Below are positions 20,487 to 35,299 of a stretch of 64,000 nt of DNA, piece by piece (the first letter of the stretch is position 1; every line of letters begins with the position of its first letter). The stretch spans positions 14,846,001-14,910,000 of the forward strand of contig JAUCBN010000004.1 in the NCBI GenBank assembly GCA_035048815.1. The letters are read 5' to 3'. This stretch comes from Abelmoschus esculentus (lineage: Eukaryota > Streptophyta > Magnoliopsida > Malvales > Malvaceae). The translations under genes were made by a program, and so were the position numbers. The notes beneath the pieces were generated by a model. The model saw only the letters and a program-made list of their open reading frames with translations, did no database searches and was not told the origin of the DNA.

Positions 20487-23400
20487 AGGATAAACCCATA
20501 ATTTTAGATTAATCGGTATAATTTTGTTCAAAACCTATAATTAACTATTTGAACTCATAAAATTTGATTTAATAACATTTGGTTGTCGTTTTGTTGGGAT
20601 TAAAATATGCTTGTCTAAATGGGCCTAATAGAGAATCCGTTCAAATTTTAACCGAGTAAAAAGCTAAAAATTTTAGATTAATCTATATAATTTTGTTCAA
20701 AAGCCCATAATTAACTATTTGAACTCATAAAATTTGATTTAATAATATTTGGTTGTTGTATTGTTGGGATTAAAACGTGCATGTCTAAATGCGCCTTATA
20801 GAGAATTCGTTCGAATTTTAACCGAGTAAAAATCTGAAAATTTGAAATTAATCTATATAATTTTGTTCAAAAACATATAATTAACTATTTGAACTCATAA
20901 AATTTGATTTAATAACATTTGATTATCGTTTTGTTGGGATTAAAACGTGCTTATCTAAATGAGCTTTATGGAGATCCGTTCCAATTTTAACAGAGAAAAA
21001 ATCTTAAAATTTGAGATTAATCTGTATAATTTTGTTCAAAATCCCATACTTAACTTTTTGAACACATAAAATTTTATTTAATATCATTTGGTTATCGTTT
21101 TGTTGGGATTAAAACGTGCTTGTCTAAATGGGCTTTCTAGAGAATTCGTTCGAATTTTAACAGAGTAAAATGCTGAAAATTTGAGATCAATCTATAAAAT
21201 TTTATTCAAAAGCCCATAATTAACTATTACAACTCATAAAATTTGATTTAATAACATTTGGTTATCGTTTTATTGGGATTAAAACGTGCTTGTCTAAATG
21301 GGCTTTTTAGAGAATCCGTTAGAATTTTAACCCAGTAAAAAGCTTAAAATTTTAGATTAATCCGTATAATTTTGTTCAAAACCCATAATTAACTATTTGA
21401 ACTCGTAAAATTTGATTTGATAACATCTGTTTGTCGTTTTGTTGGGATTAAAACGTGCATGTCTAAATGGGCTATACAGAGAATCCTTTCGAATTTTAAC
21501 TGAGTAAAAAGCTTAATATTTCAGAATAATCTTTATAATTTTGTTCAAAATCCATAATTAACTAATTGACCTCATAAAATTTGATTTAAGACCATTTGGT
21601 TATCGTTTTGTTGGGATTAAAATGTGCTTGTCTAAATGGGCCTTATAGAGAATCCGTTCGAATTTTAACCGAGTAAAAAGCTGAAAATTTTAGATTAATC
21701 TGTATATTTTTTCCAAATGCCCATAATTAACTTTTTGAACTCATAAAATTTTATTTAATAATATTTGGTTACGTTTTGTTAGGATTAAAACGTGCTTATC
21801 TAAATGGGCTTTATGGAGAATCTGTTCGAATTTTAACAGAGTAAAAAGATTAAAAATTGAGATTAATCTGTATAATTTTGTTCTAACGCCCATAATTAAC
21901 TATTTGAACTCATAAAATTTGATTTAATAACATTTGGTTGTTGTATTGTTGGGATTAAACGTGCTTGACTAAATGAGACTTATAGAGAATCCGTTCAAAT
22001 TTTAACCAAGTAAAAAATTGAAAATTATAGATTAATCTGTATAATTTTTTTCAAAAGCCCATAATTAACTTTTTGAACTCATAAAATTTGATTTAATAAT
22101 ATTTGGTTGTTGTATTGTTGGGATTAAAACGTGCATGTCTAAATGCGCCTTATAGAGAATTCGTTCGAATTTTAACCGAGTAAAAATCTGAAAATTTGAA
22201 ATTAATCTATATAATTTTGTTCAAAAACATATAATTAACTATTTGAACTCATAAAATTTGATTTAATAACATTTGATTATCGTTTTGTTGGGATTAAAAC
22301 GTGCTTATCTAAATGAGCTTTATGGAGATCCGTTCCAATTTTAACAGAGAAAAAATCTTAAAATTTGAGATTAATCTGTATAATTTTGTTCAAAAGCCCA
22401 TAATTAACTTTTTGAACACATAAAATTTTATTTAATATCATTTGGTTATCGTTTTGTTGGGATTAAAACGTGCTTGTCTAAATGGGCTTTATAGAGAATC
22501 CGTTCGAATTTTAACCGAGTAAAAAGCTGAAAATTTGAGATCAATCTATAAAATTTTATTCAAAAGCCTATAATTAACTATTGCAACTCATAAAATTTGA
22601 TTTAATAACATTTGGTTATCGTTTTGTTGGGATTAAAACGTGCTTGTCTAAATGGGCTGTTTAGAGAATCCGTTAGAATTTTAACCCAGTAAAAAGCTTA
22701 AAATTTTAGATTAATCCGTATAATTTTGTTCAAAACCCATAATTAACTATTTGAACTCGTAAAATTTGATTTGATAACATCTGTTTGTCGTTTTGTTGGG
22801 ATTAAAACGTTCATGTCTAAATGGGTTATACAGAGAATCCTTTCGAATTTTAACTGAGTAAAAAGCTTAATATTTCAGAATAATCTTTATAATTTTGTTC
22901 AAAATCCATAATTAACTAATTGACCTCATAAAATTTGATTTAAGACCATTTGGTTATCGTTTTGTTGGGATTAAAATGTGCTTATCTAAATGGGCCTTAT
23001 AGAGAATCCGTTCGAATTTTAACCGAGTAAAAAGCTGAAAATTTTAGATTAATCTGTATATTTTTTCCAAATGCCCATAATTAACTTTTTGAACTCATAA
23101 AATTTTATTTAATAATATTTGGTTACGTTTTGTTAGGATTAAAACGTGCTTATCTAAATAGGCTTTATAGAGAATCTGTTCGAATATTAACAGAGTAAAA
23201 AGATTAAAAATTGAGATTAATCTGTATAATTTTGTTCTAACGCCCATAATTAACTATTTGAACTCATAAAATTTGATTTAATAACATTTGGTTGTTGTAT
23301 TGTTGGGATTAAAACGTGCTTGACTAAATGGGACTTATAGAGAATCCGTTCAAATTTTAACCGAGTAAAAAATTGAAAATTTTAGATTAATCTGTATAAT

Positions 23401-24297
23401 TTTTTTCAAAAGCCCATAATAAACTTTTTGAACTCATAAAATTTGATTTAATAATATTTGGTTGTTGTATTGTTGGGATTAAAACGTGCATGTCTAAATG
23501 CGCCTTATAGAGAATTCGTTCAAATTTTAACCGAGTAAAAATCTGAAAATTTGAAATTAATCTATATAATTTTGTTCAAAAACATATAATTAACTATTTG
23601 ATCTCATAAAATTTGATTTAATAACATTTGATTATCGTTTTGTTGGGATTAAAACATGCTTATCTAAATGAACTTTATGGAGATCCGTTCCAATTTTAAC
23701 AAAGAAAAAATCTTAAAATTTGAGATTAATCTGTATAATTTTGTTCAAAAGCCCATAATTAACTTTTTGAACACATAAAATTTTATTTAATATCATTTGG
23801 TTATAGTTTTGTTGGGATTAAAACGTGCTTGTCTAAATGGGCTTTATAGAGAATCCGTTCGAATTTTATCCGAGTAAAAAGCTGAAAATTTGAGATCAAT
23901 CTATAAAATTTTATTCAAAAGCCCATAATTAACTATTGCAACTCATAAAATTTGATTTAGTAACATTTGGTTATCGTTTTGTTGGGATTAAAACGTGCTT
24001 GTCTAAATGGGCTTTTTAGAGAATCCGTTAGAATTTTAACCGAGTAAAAACCTGAAAATTTTAGATTAATCCGTATAATTTTGTTCAAAACCCATAATTA
24101 ACTATTTGAACTCGTAAAATTTGATTTGATAACATCTGTTTGTCGTTTTGTTGGGATTAAAACGTGCATGTCTAAATGGGCTATACAGAGAATCCTTTCG
24201 AATTTTAGCTGAGTAAAAAGCTTAATATTTCAGAATAATCTTTATAATTTTGTTCAAAATCCATAATTAACTAATTGACCTCATAAAAAGCTTAATC
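20056..24297. repeat. Tandem duplication, unit 1 (4242 bp)
   Basis: The unit begins at ATGGCTTGCAAGCATGTGG (20056) and contains 431 bp of non-satellite DNA plus about 22 satellite monomers. The same start recurs at 24298, exactly 4242 bases later, and the following sequence matches almost base for base. The junction reads AAAAAGCTTAATC|ATGGCTTGC. It is a recent segmental duplication spanning a satellite/non-satellite border. Confidence 0.9.
20487..24290 (+). repeat. Satellite array B1 with 8-mer higher-order repeat
   Basis: About 22 monomers of the ~170-bp satellite, same orientation as array A. A marked monomer variant (GGTTGTTGTATTGTTGGG with GCATGTCTAAATGCGCC) recurs at 20751, 22105 and 23460, intervals of 1354 and 1355 bases, or eight monomers. 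Corresponding monomers of successive 8-mers are far more alike than neighbours. Confidence 0.92.
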
Positions 24298-24729
24298 ATG
24301 GCTTGCAAGCATGTGGTTAACTATACGAAAGAGGTGAAGCAAGGGAGGGGTACTTACTAAAACTTGTGTATCATTCAAACTCCTTGAAATAATCAAACTG
24401 GTAAAGTGCTTGATGCAAAGAGAGTTATTGGAGAATAAAGCAACAAAATAGGTATTGAGCAGAACCGTAAGATCCAGGAAACAAATACATACCGAGAAAG
24501 GTTGTTTCTGTAACTCATTGAAAGACATGGCAATGGCTGTAAAGAGCTCGTGATTCAAAAAAGGAGAAAGAGCACCTAACATGTTCGAAAACAATACACC
24601 AATAAAGGTGTTGGATTTGTACCTTTGCAAGGGTGGTAATTGTGCATTAAAAGAAGCAAATACGACAAGAGTGATAATTTCCTTTGTGAAGAAAAGTATT
24701 ACAGCCATAGTAGGGATTGAAGAAAGTTC
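24298..24729 (-). other. Duplicated non-satellite fragment inside the array
   Basis: A 432-bp copy of 20056-20486, including the first ~138 codons of the same minus-strand open frame and the stem-loop module (24593-24635). It entered by the tandem duplication, not by transposition, because the flanking satellite is duplicated with it. No function recognised. Confidence 0.85.
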
Positions 24730-27700
24730 GAGGATAAACCCATAATTTTAGATTAATCGGTATAATTTTGTTCAAAACCTATAATTAACTATTTGAACTC
24801 ATAAAATTTGATTTAATAACATTTGGTTGTCGTTTTGTTGGGATTAAAATATGCTTGTCTAAATGGGCCTAATAGAGAATCCGTTCAAATTTTAACCGAG
24901 TAAAAAGCTAAAAATTTTAGATTAATTTGTATAATTTTGTTCAAAAGCCCATAATTAACTATTTGAACTCATAAAATTTGATTTAATAATATTTGGTTGT
25001 TGTATTGTTGGGATTAAAACGTGCATGTCTAAATGCGCCTTATAGAGAATTCGTTCGAATTTTAACCGAGTAAAAATCTGAAAATTTGAAATTAATCTAT
25101 ATAATTTTGTTCAAAAACATATAATTAACTATTTGAAATCATAAAATTTGATTTAATAACATTTGATTATCGTTTTGTTGGGATTAAAACGTGCTTATCT
25201 AAATGAGCTTTATGGAGATCCGTTCCAATTTTAACAGAGAAAAAATCTTAAAATTTGAGATTAATCTGTATAATTTTGTTCAAAATCCCATACTTAACTT
25301 TTTGAACACATAAAATTTTATTTAATATCATTTGGTTATCGTTTTGTTGGGATTAAAACGTGCTTGTCTAAATGGGCTTTCTAGAGAATCCGTTCGAATT
25401 TTAACAGAGTAAAATGCTGAAAATTTGAGATCAATCTATAAAATTTTATTCAAAAGCCCATAATTAACTATTACAACTCATAAAATTTGATTTAATAACA
25501 TTTGGTTATCGTTTTGTTGGGATTAAAACGTGCTTGTCTAAATGGGCTTTTTAGAGAATCCGTTAGAATTTTAACCCAGCAAAAAGCTTAAAATTTTAGA
25601 TTAATCCGTATAATTTTGTTCAAAACCCATAATTAACTATTTGAACTCGTAAAATTTGATTTGATAACATCTGTTTGTCGTTTTGTTGGGATTAAAACGT
25701 GCATGTCTAAATGGGCTATACAGAGAATCCTTTCGAATTTTAACTGAGTAAAAAGCTTAATATTTCAGAATAATCTTTATAATTTTGTTCAAAATCCATA
25801 ATTAACTAATTGACCTCATAAAATTTGATTTAAGACCATTTGGTTATCGTTTTGTTGGGATTAAAATGTGCTTGTCTAAATGGGCCTTATAGAGAATCCG
25901 TTCGAATTTTAACCGAGTAAAAAGCTGAAAATTTTAGATTAATCTGTATATTTTTTCCAAATGCCCATAATTAACTTTTTGAACTCATAAAATTTTATTT
26001 AATAATATTTGGTTACGTTTTGTTAGGATTAAAACGTGCTTATCTAAATGGGCTTTATGGAGAATCTGTTCGAATTTTAACAGAGTAAAAAGTTTAAAAA
26101 TTGAGATTAATCTGTATAATTTTGTTCTAACGCCCATAATTAACTATTTGAACTCATAAAATTTGATTTAATAACATTTGGTTGTTGTATTGTTGGGATT
26201 AAACGTGCTTGACTAAATGGGACTTATAGAGAATTCGTTCGAATTTTAACCGAGTAAAAATCTGAAAATTTGAAATTAATCTATATAATTTTATTCAAAA
26301 ACATATAATTAACTATTTGAACTCATAAAATTTGATTTAATAACATTTGATTATCGTTTTGTTGGGATTAAAACGTGCTTATCTAAATGAGCTTTATGGA
26401 GATCCGTTCCAATTTTAACAGAGAAAAAATCTTAAAATTTGAGATTAATCTGTATAATTTTGTTCAAAAGCCCATAATTAACTTTTTGAACACATAAAAT
26501 TTTATTTAATATCATTTGGTTATCGTTTTGTTGGGATTAAAACGTGCTTGTCTAAATGGGCTTTATAGAGAATCCGTTCGAATTTTAACCGAGTAAAAAG
26601 CTGAAAATTTGAGATCAATCTATAAAATTTTATTCAAAAGCCTATAATTAACTATTGCAACTCATAAAATTTGATTTAATAACATTTGGTTATCGTTTTG
26701 TTGGGATTAAAACGTGCTTGTCTAAATGGGCTGTTTAGAGAATCCGTTAGAATTTTAACCCAGTAAAAAGCTTAAAATTTTAGATTAATCCGTATAATTT
26801 TGTTCAAAACCCATAATTAACTATTTGAACTCGTAAAATTTGATTTGATAACATCTGTTTGTCGTTTTGTTGGGATTAAAACGTGCATGTCTAAATGGGT
26901 TATACAGAGAATCCTTTCGAATTTTAACTGAGTAAAAAGCTTAATATTTCAGAATAATCTTTATAATTTTGTTCAAAATCCATAATTAACTAATTGACCT
27001 CATAAAATTTGATTTAAGACCATTTGGTTATCGTTTTGTTGGGATTAAAATGTGCTTATCTAAATGGGCCTTATAGAGAATCCGTTCGAATTTTAACCGA
27101 GTAAAAAGCTGAAAATTTTAGATTAATCTGTATATTTTTTCCAAATGCCCATAATTAACTTTTTGAACTCATAAAATTTTATTTAATAATATTTGGTTAC
27201 GTTTTGTTAGGATTAAAACGTGCTTATCTAAATAGGCTTTATGGAGAATCTGTTCGAATATTAACAGAGTAAAAAGATTAAAAATTGAGATTAATCTGTA
27301 TAATTTTGTTCTAACGCCCATAATTAACTATTTGAACTCATAAAATTTGATTTAATAACATTTGGTTGTTGTATTGTTGGGATTAAAACGTGCTTGACTA
27401 AATGGGACTTATAGAGAATCCGTTCAAATTTTAACCGAGTAAAAAATTGAAAATTTTAGATTAATCTGTATAATTTTTTTCAAAAGCCCATAATTAACTT
27501 TTTGAACTCATAAAATTTGATTTAATAATATTTGGTTGTTGTATTGTTGGGATTAAAACGTGCATGTCTAAATGCGCCTTATAGAGAATTCGTTCAAATT
27601 TTAACCGAGTAAAAATCTGAAAATTTGAAATTAATCTATATAATTTTGTTCAAAAACATATAATTAACTATTTGATCTCATAAAATTTGATTTAATAACA

Positions 27701-28369
27701 TTTGATTATCGTTTTGTTGGGATTAAAACATGCTTATCTAAATGAACTTTATGGAGATCCGTTCCAATTTTAACAGAGAAAAAATCTTAAAATTTGAGAT
27801 TAATCTGTATAATTTTGTTCAAAAGCCCATAATTAACTTTTTGAACACATAAAATTTTATTTAATATCATTTGGTTATAGTTTTGTTGGGATTAAAACGT
27901 GCTTGTCTAAATGGGCTTTATAGAGAATCCGTTCGAATTTTATCCGAGTAAAAAGCTGAAAATTTGAGATCAATATATAAAATTTTATTCAAAAGCCCAT
28001 AATTAACTATTGCAACTCATAAAATTTGATTTAATAATATTTGGTTATCGTTTTGTTGGGATTAAAACGTGCTTGTCTAAATGGGCTTTTTAGAGAATCC
28101 GTTAGAATTTTAACCGAGTAGAAACCTGAAAATTTTAGATTAATCCGTATAATTTTGTTCAAAACCCATAATTAACTATATGAACTCGTAAAATTTGATT
28201 TGATAACATATGTTTGTCGTTTTGTTGGGATTAAAAAGTGCATGTCTAAATGGGCTATACAGAGAATCCTTTTGAATTTTAACTGAGTAAAAAGCTTAAT
28301 ATTTCAGAATAATCTGTATAATTTTGTTCAAAACCCGTAATTAACTAATTAAACTCATAAAATTTGATT
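24298..28369. repeat. Tandem duplication, unit 2 (one monomer shorter)
   Basis: Second copy of the 20056-24297 unit. The offset is 4242 bases up to about 26210, then about 4072, because one satellite monomer is missing from this copy. The missing monomer follows the GACTAAATGGGACTTATAG landmark. The two copies otherwise differ by only scattered substitutions. The right edge at about 28369 is inferred from where the match to unit 1 ends. Confidence 0.85.
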
Positions 28370-31300
28370 TAAGATAATTTGGTTTTCGTTTCGTTCGAAT
28401 TAAAACGTGCTTGTCTAAATAGGCCTTATAGAGAATCCGTTCGAATTGTAACCGAGTAAAAAGCTGAAAATTTTAGATTAATCTGTATATTTTTTCCAAA
28501 TGCCCATAATAAACTTTTTGAACTCATAAAATTTTATTTAATAACATTTGGTTATCGTTTTGTTAGGATTAAAACGTGCTTATCTAAATGCGCTTTATGG
28601 AGAATCTGTTCGAATTTTAACGGAGTAAAAAGATTAAAAATTAAGATTAATCTGTATAATTTTGTTCTAACGCACATAATTAACTATTTGAACTCATAAA
28701 ATTTTATTTAATAACATTTGGTTGTTGTATTGTTGGGATTAAAACGTGCTTGACTAAATGGGACTTATAGAGAATCCGTTCAAATTTTAACCGAGTAAAA
28801 AGTTGAAAATTTTAGATTAATCTGTATAATTTTTTTCAAAAGCCCATAATTAACTTTTTGAACTCATAAAATTTGATTTAATAACATTTGGTTGTTGTAT
28901 TGTTGGGATTAAAACGTGCTTGTCTAAATGCGGCTTATAGAGAATCCGTTCGAATTTTAACCGAGTAAAATGCTGAAAATTTAAGATTAATCTGTATAAT
29001 TTTGCTCAGAACCCATAATTAACTATTTGAACTCATAAAATTTGATTTAATAACATTTGGTTGTAGTTTTGTTGGGATTAAAACGTGATTATCTAAATGA
29101 GCTTTATGGAGATCCATTCCAATTTTGATAGAGAAAAAATCTTAAAATTTGAGATTAATCTGTATAATTTTGTTTAAAAGCCTATAATTAACTTTTTGAA
29201 CTCATAAAATTTTATTTAATAATATTTGGTTATAGTTTTGTTGCGATTAAAACATGTTTGACTAAATGAGCTTTATAGAGAATGCATTCGAATTTTAACC
29301 GAGTAAAAAGCTTAAAATTTGAAATCAATATATATAATTTTGTTCAAAAGCCCATAAGTAACTATTTGAACTCATAAAATTTGATTTAATAACATTTGGT
29401 TATCGTTTTGTTGGGAGTAAAACGTGCTTGTCTAAATGGGCTTTATGGAGATCCGTTCAAATTTTAACCGAGTAAAAAGCTTAAAATTTGAGATTAATCT
29501 GTATAATTTTGTTTAAAGGCCCATAATTAAATATTTGAACTCATAAAATTTTATTTAATAACATTTGGTTGTCCTTTTGTTGGGATTAGAAATGCTTGTC
29601 TAAATGGGCTTTATAGAGAATCTGTCCGAATTTTAACCGAGTAAAAAGCTTAAAATTTGAGATTAATCTGTATAATTTTGTTCAAAAGCCCATAATTAAC
29701 TTTTTGAACTCATAAAATTTGATTTAATAACATTTGGTTATTGTTTTGTTGTGATTAAAACGTGCATGTCTAAATGAGCTTCATAGAGAATCCGTTCAAA
29801 TTTTAACCGAGTAAAAAGTTGAAAATTTTAGATTAATCTGTAAAATTTTGTTCAAAACCCATAATTAACTATTTGAACTCATAAAAATTGATTTAATAAC
29901 ATTTGGATGTCTTTTTGTTGGGATTAAAACGTGCTTGTCTAAATGGGCTTTATAGAGAATCCGTTCGAATTTTAATCGAGTAAAAAGCTAAAAATTTTAG
30001 ATTAATCGGTATAATTTTGTTCAAAACCCATAATTAACTATTTAAACTCATAAAATTTGATTTAATAATATTAGGTTGTCGTTTTGCTGGGATTAAAACG
30101 TGCTTGTCTAAATGGTCTTTATAGAGAATCTGTTCGAATTTTAACCAAGTAAAAAGTTGAAAATTTTTAATTAATTTGTATATTTTTTTTCAAATGCCCA
30201 TAATTAACTTTTCGAACTCATAAAATTTGATTTAATAATATTTGGTTATCGTTTTGTTGGGATTAAAACGTGCTTGTCTAAATGGGCTTTATAGAAAATC
30301 CGTTCGAAATTTAATCGAGTAAAAAGCTAAAAATTTGAGATCAATCTGTATAATTTTGTTCAAAACCCATAATTAACTATTTGAACTCATAAAATTTGAT
30401 TTAATAACATTTGGTTTTTATTTTGTTGGGATAAAAACTTGCTTGTCTAAATGGGCTTTATAGAGAATCCGTTCAAATTTTAACCGAGTAAAATGCTGAA
30501 AATTTAAGATTAATCTGTATAATTTTGCTCAGAACCCATAATTAACTATTTGAACTCATAAAAATTGATTTAAAAACATTTGGCTGTCATTTTGTTGGGA
30601 TTAAAACGTGCTTGTCTAAATGTTCTTTATAGAAAATCCGTTCGAATTTTAACCGAGTAAAAAGCTAAAAATTTTAGATTAATCGCTATAATTTTGTTAA
30701 AAACCTATAATTAACTATTTGAACTCATAAAATTTAATTTAATAATATTTAGTTGTCGTTTTGTTGGGATTAAAATGTGCTTGTCTAAATGGACTTTATA
30801 GAGAATCCGTTCGAATTTTAACCAAGTAAAAAGCTTAAAATTTTAAATTAATTTGTACATTTTTTTTCAAATGCCCATAATTAACTTTTCGAACTCATAA
30901 AATTTGATTTAATAATATTTGGTTATCTTTTTGTTGGGATTAAAACGTGCTTGTCTATATGGGCTTTATAGAAAACCCGTTCGAATTTTAACCGAGTAAA
31001 AAGCTAAAAATTTGAGATCAATCTGTATAATTTTGCTCAAACTCCATAATTAACTATTTGAACTCATAAAATTTGATTTAATAACATTTGGTTTTCGTTT
31101 TGTTGGGATAAAAACGTGCTTGTCTAAATGGGATTTATAGAGAATCCGTTTGAATTTTAACGGAGTAAAATGCTAAAAATTTTAGATTAATCGGTATAAT
31201 TTTGTTCATAACCCATAATTAACTATTTGAACTCATAAAATTCGATTTAAAAACATTTGGCTATCGTTTGGTTAGGATTAAAACGTGCTTGTCTAAATGG

Positions 31301-31504
31301 GCTTTAGTGAGAATTCGTTCGAATTTTAACCGAGTAAAAAGCTAAAAATTTTAGACTAATCTATAGAATTTTGTTCAAAAGCCCATAATTAACTATTTGA
31401 ACTCAAAATTTTGATTTAATAACATTTGGTTATCGTTTTGTTGGGATTAAAATGTTCTTGTCTAAATGGGCTTTATTAAAACGTGCTTGTCTAACTGGGC
31501 TTTT

Positions 31505-31550
31505 GAACAAAATTATACAGAGGAATTTCAAATTTTCTGCTTTTTACTCG
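31505..31550 (-). repeat. Inverted satellite micro-segment, copy 1
   Basis: Starting GAACAAAATTATACAG and ending CTTTTTACTCG, this 46-bp piece is the reverse complement of the normal monomer part running from CGAGTAAAAAGC to ATAATTTTGTTC. It is flanked by TAACTGGGCTTTT on the left and TTTAAAATTTGG on the right. The monomer is shortened around it. Confidence 0.85.
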
Positions 31551-32316
31551 TTTAAAATTTGGTTTTAGTTTTGTTGGAACTAAAACATGCATGTCTAAAT
31601 GGGCTTTATAGAGAATCCGTTCAAATTTTAACTGAGTAAAATGCTGAAAATTTTAGATTAATCTGTATAATTTTGTTCAAAACCCATAATTAACTATTTT
31701 AACTCATAAAATTTTATTTAATAACATTTGGTTGTTGTTTTTTTCGGATTAAAAAAGGCTTGTCTAAATAAGCTTTATATAGAATCCGTTCAAATTTTAA
31801 CCGATTAAAAAGCTGAAAATTTGAAATTAATCTATATAATTTTGTTCAAAATCCCATAATTAACTATTTGAACTCATAAAATTTTATTTAATAACATTGG
31901 GTTTTCGTCTTGTTGGAATTAAAACATGCTTGTCTAAATGGGATTTATAGAGTATCCGTTCGAATTTTAACCGAGTAAAAAGCATAAAAATTGAGATTAA
32001 TCTGTATAATTTTGTTCAATCGCCCATAATTAACTATTTGAACTCATAAAATTTGATTTAATAATATTTGGTTGTCGTTTTGTTGTGATTAAAATAAGCT
32101 TGTCTAAATGGGCTTTATTGGAAATCCATTCAAATTTTAACCGAGTAAAAAGCTAAAAATTTTAGACTAATCTGTAAAATTTTGTTCAAAAGCCCATAAT
32201 TAACTATTTGAACTCATAAAATTTGATTTAATAACATTTGGTTGTCGTTTTGTTGGGATTAATACGTGCTTGTCTAAATGGGCTTTATTAAAACGTGCTT
32301 GTCTAAATGGGCTTTT

Positions 32317-32362
32317 GAACAAAATTATACAGAGTAATTTCAAATTTTCAGCTTTTTACTCG
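32317..32362 (-). repeat. Inverted satellite micro-segment, copy 2
   Basis: The same inverted piece as at 31505-31550 with the same flanks, 812 bases further on. Identical breakpoints show that one inversion was later copied by a multi-monomer duplication. Confidence 0.85.
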
Positions 32363-33699
32363 TTTAAAATTTGGTTGTCGTTTTGTTGGGATTAAAACGT
32401 GCATGTCTAAAAGGGCTTTATAGAGAATCCGTTCGAATTTTAACTGAGTAAAATGCTAAAAAATTTAGATTAATCTGTATAATTTCGTTCAAAACCCATA
32501 ATTAACTATTTGGACTCATAAAATTTGATTTAATAACATTTGGTTGTTGTTTTGTTCGGATTAAAACGTGCTTGTCCAAATAAGCTTTATATAGAATCCG
32601 TTCAAATTTTAACCGAGTAAAAAGCTGAAAATTTGAAATTAATCTGTCTAACTGTGCATGTCTAAATGGGATTTATAGGCAACCCATTCAAATTTTAACC
32701 AAGTAAAAAGCAGAAAATTTGAGATTAATCTGTATAATTTTGTTCAAAAGCCCATAATTAACTATTTGAACTCATAAAATTTTATTTAATAACATATGGT
32801 TGTCGTCTTGTTGGAATTAAAACGTGCTTGTCTAAATGGGCTTGATAGAGAATCTATTCCAATTTTATCCGAGTAAAAAGCTGAAAATTTTAGATTAATC
32901 TGTATAATTTTGTTCAAAAGCCCATAATTAACTTTTTAAACTCATAAAATTTGATTTAATAACATTTGGTTCTCGTTTTGTTGGGATTAAAACGAGCATG
33001 TCTAAATGAGCTTTATAGAGAATCCGTTCGAATTTTAACTGAGTAAAATGCTGAAAATTTAGATTAATCTGTAAAATTTTGTTTAAAACCCATAATTAAC
33101 TATTTGAACTCATAAAATTTGATTTAATAACATTTGGTTTTCATTTTGTTGGGATAAAAACGTGCATGTCTAAATGGGCTTTATAGAGAATCTGATCGAA
33201 TTTTAACCGAGTAAAAAGCTAAAAAATTTAGATTAATCTGTACAATTTTTTTCAAAACCCATAAATAACTATTTGAACTCCTAAAATTTGATTTAATAAC
33301 ATTTGGTTGTCGTTTTGTTGGGATTAAAACGTGTTTGTCTAAATGGGCTTTATAGAGAATTCGTTCGAATTTTAACCGAGTAAAAAGCTAAAAAATTTCG
33401 ATTAATCTGTATAATTTTGTTCAAAACCCATAATTAACTGTTTAAACTCAAAAAAATTGATTTAATAACATTTTGTTGTTATTTTGCTGGGATTAAAACA
33501 TGCTTGTCTAAATGGGCTTTATAGAGAATCCGTTCGAATTTTAACTGAGTAAAAAGCTAAAAATTTTCTATTAATCTGTATAATTTTGTTCAAAACCCAT
33601 AATTAACTATTTAAACCTATAAAATTTGATTTAATAAATTTTGGTTGTTATTTTGTTGGGATAAAAACATGCTTGTCGAAATGGGCTTTATAGAGAATC

Positions 33700-35100
33700 C
33701 GTTCGAATTTTAACCGAGTAAAAAGCTTAAAAATTGAGATTAATCTGTATAATTTTGTTCAATCGCCCATAATTAACTATTTGAACTCATAAAATTTGAT
33801 TTAATAATATTTGGTTGTCCTTTTGTTGTGATTAAAACATGCTTATCTAAATGGGCTTTATAGATAATCCGTTCGAATTTTAACCGAGTAAAAAGCTGGA
33901 AATTTTAGATTAATTTGTATAATTTTATTCAAAACCCATTATTAACTATTTGAACTCATAACATTTTATTTAATAACATTTGGTTGTCGTTTTGTTGGGA
34001 TTAAAACGTGGATGTCTAAATGGTTTTTATGGAGAATCCATCCGAATTTTAACCGAGTAAAAAGCTTAAAATTTTAAATTAATCTGTATAATTTAGTTCA
34101 AAAACCTATAAATAACTATTTAGACTCATAAAATTTTATATAATTATATTTGGTTGTCGCTTGGTTGGGTTTAAAACGTGCTTGTCTAAATGGGCTTTAT
34201 AGAGAATCCGTTCGAATTTTAACCGAGTAAAAAGCTGAAAATTTAAGATGTATCTGTATAATTTCGTTCAAACGCCCATAATTAACTATTTGAATTAATA
34301 AAATTGAATTTAATAACATTTGGTTGTCGTTTTGTTGTGATTAAAACATTCTTGTCTAAATGGGTTTTATAGAGAATCCGTTCGAATTTTAACCAAGTAA
34401 AAAGCTAAAAATTTTAGATTAATCTGTATAATTTTGTTCAAAACCCATAATTAACTATTTGAACTCTTAAAATTTGATTTAATAACATTTGGTTGTCCTT
34501 TTGTTGGGATTAAAACGTGCATGTCTAAATGGGTCTTATAGAGAATCCGTTAGAATTTTAACCGAGTAAAAAGCTTAAAAATTAAGATTAATCTGTATAA
34601 TTTTGTTCAATCGCCCATAATTAACTATTTGGACTCATAAAATTTGATTTAATAATATTAGGTTGTCCTTTTGTTGTGATTAAAACATGCTTGTCTAAAT
34701 GGGCATTATAGATAATCCGTTCGAATTTTAACTGAGTAAAAAGCTTGAAATTTTAGATTAATTTGTATAATTTTATTCAAAACCCATTATTAACTATTTG
34801 AACTCATAATATTTTATTTAATAACATTTGGTTGTCGTTTTGTTGGGATTAAAACGTGGATGTCTAAATGGGTTTTATGGAGAATCCATCCGAATTTTAA
34901 CCAAGTAAAAAGCTTAAAGTTTGAAATTAATCTGTATAATTTAGTTCAAAAACCTATAAATAACTATTTAGACTCATAAAATTTTATATAATTACATTTG
35001 GTTGTCGCTTTGTTGGGTTTAAAACGTGCTTGTCTAAATGGGCTTTATAGATAATCCGTTCGAATTTTAACAGAGTAAAAAGCTGAAAATTTAAGATGTA
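33700..35100 (+). repeat. 5-mer higher-order repeat
   Basis: The GATGTCTAAATGG variant preceded by AAAACGTG recurs at 34011 and 34859, 848 bases apart, or five monomers. Neighbouring variants (for example the TTTTGTTCAATCGCCC monomer near 33755 and 34605) recur at the same distance. Confidence 0.8.
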
Positions 35101-35299
35101 TTTGTATAATTTCGTTCAAACGCCCATAATTAACTATTTAAATTAATAAAATTTAATTTAATAACATTTGGTTGTCGTTTTGTTGTGATTATAACATTCT
35201 TGTCTAAATGGGCTTTATAGAGAATCCGTTCGAATTTTAACCAATTAAAAAGCTAAAAATTTTAGATTAATCTGTATAATTTTGTTCAAAACCCATAAT

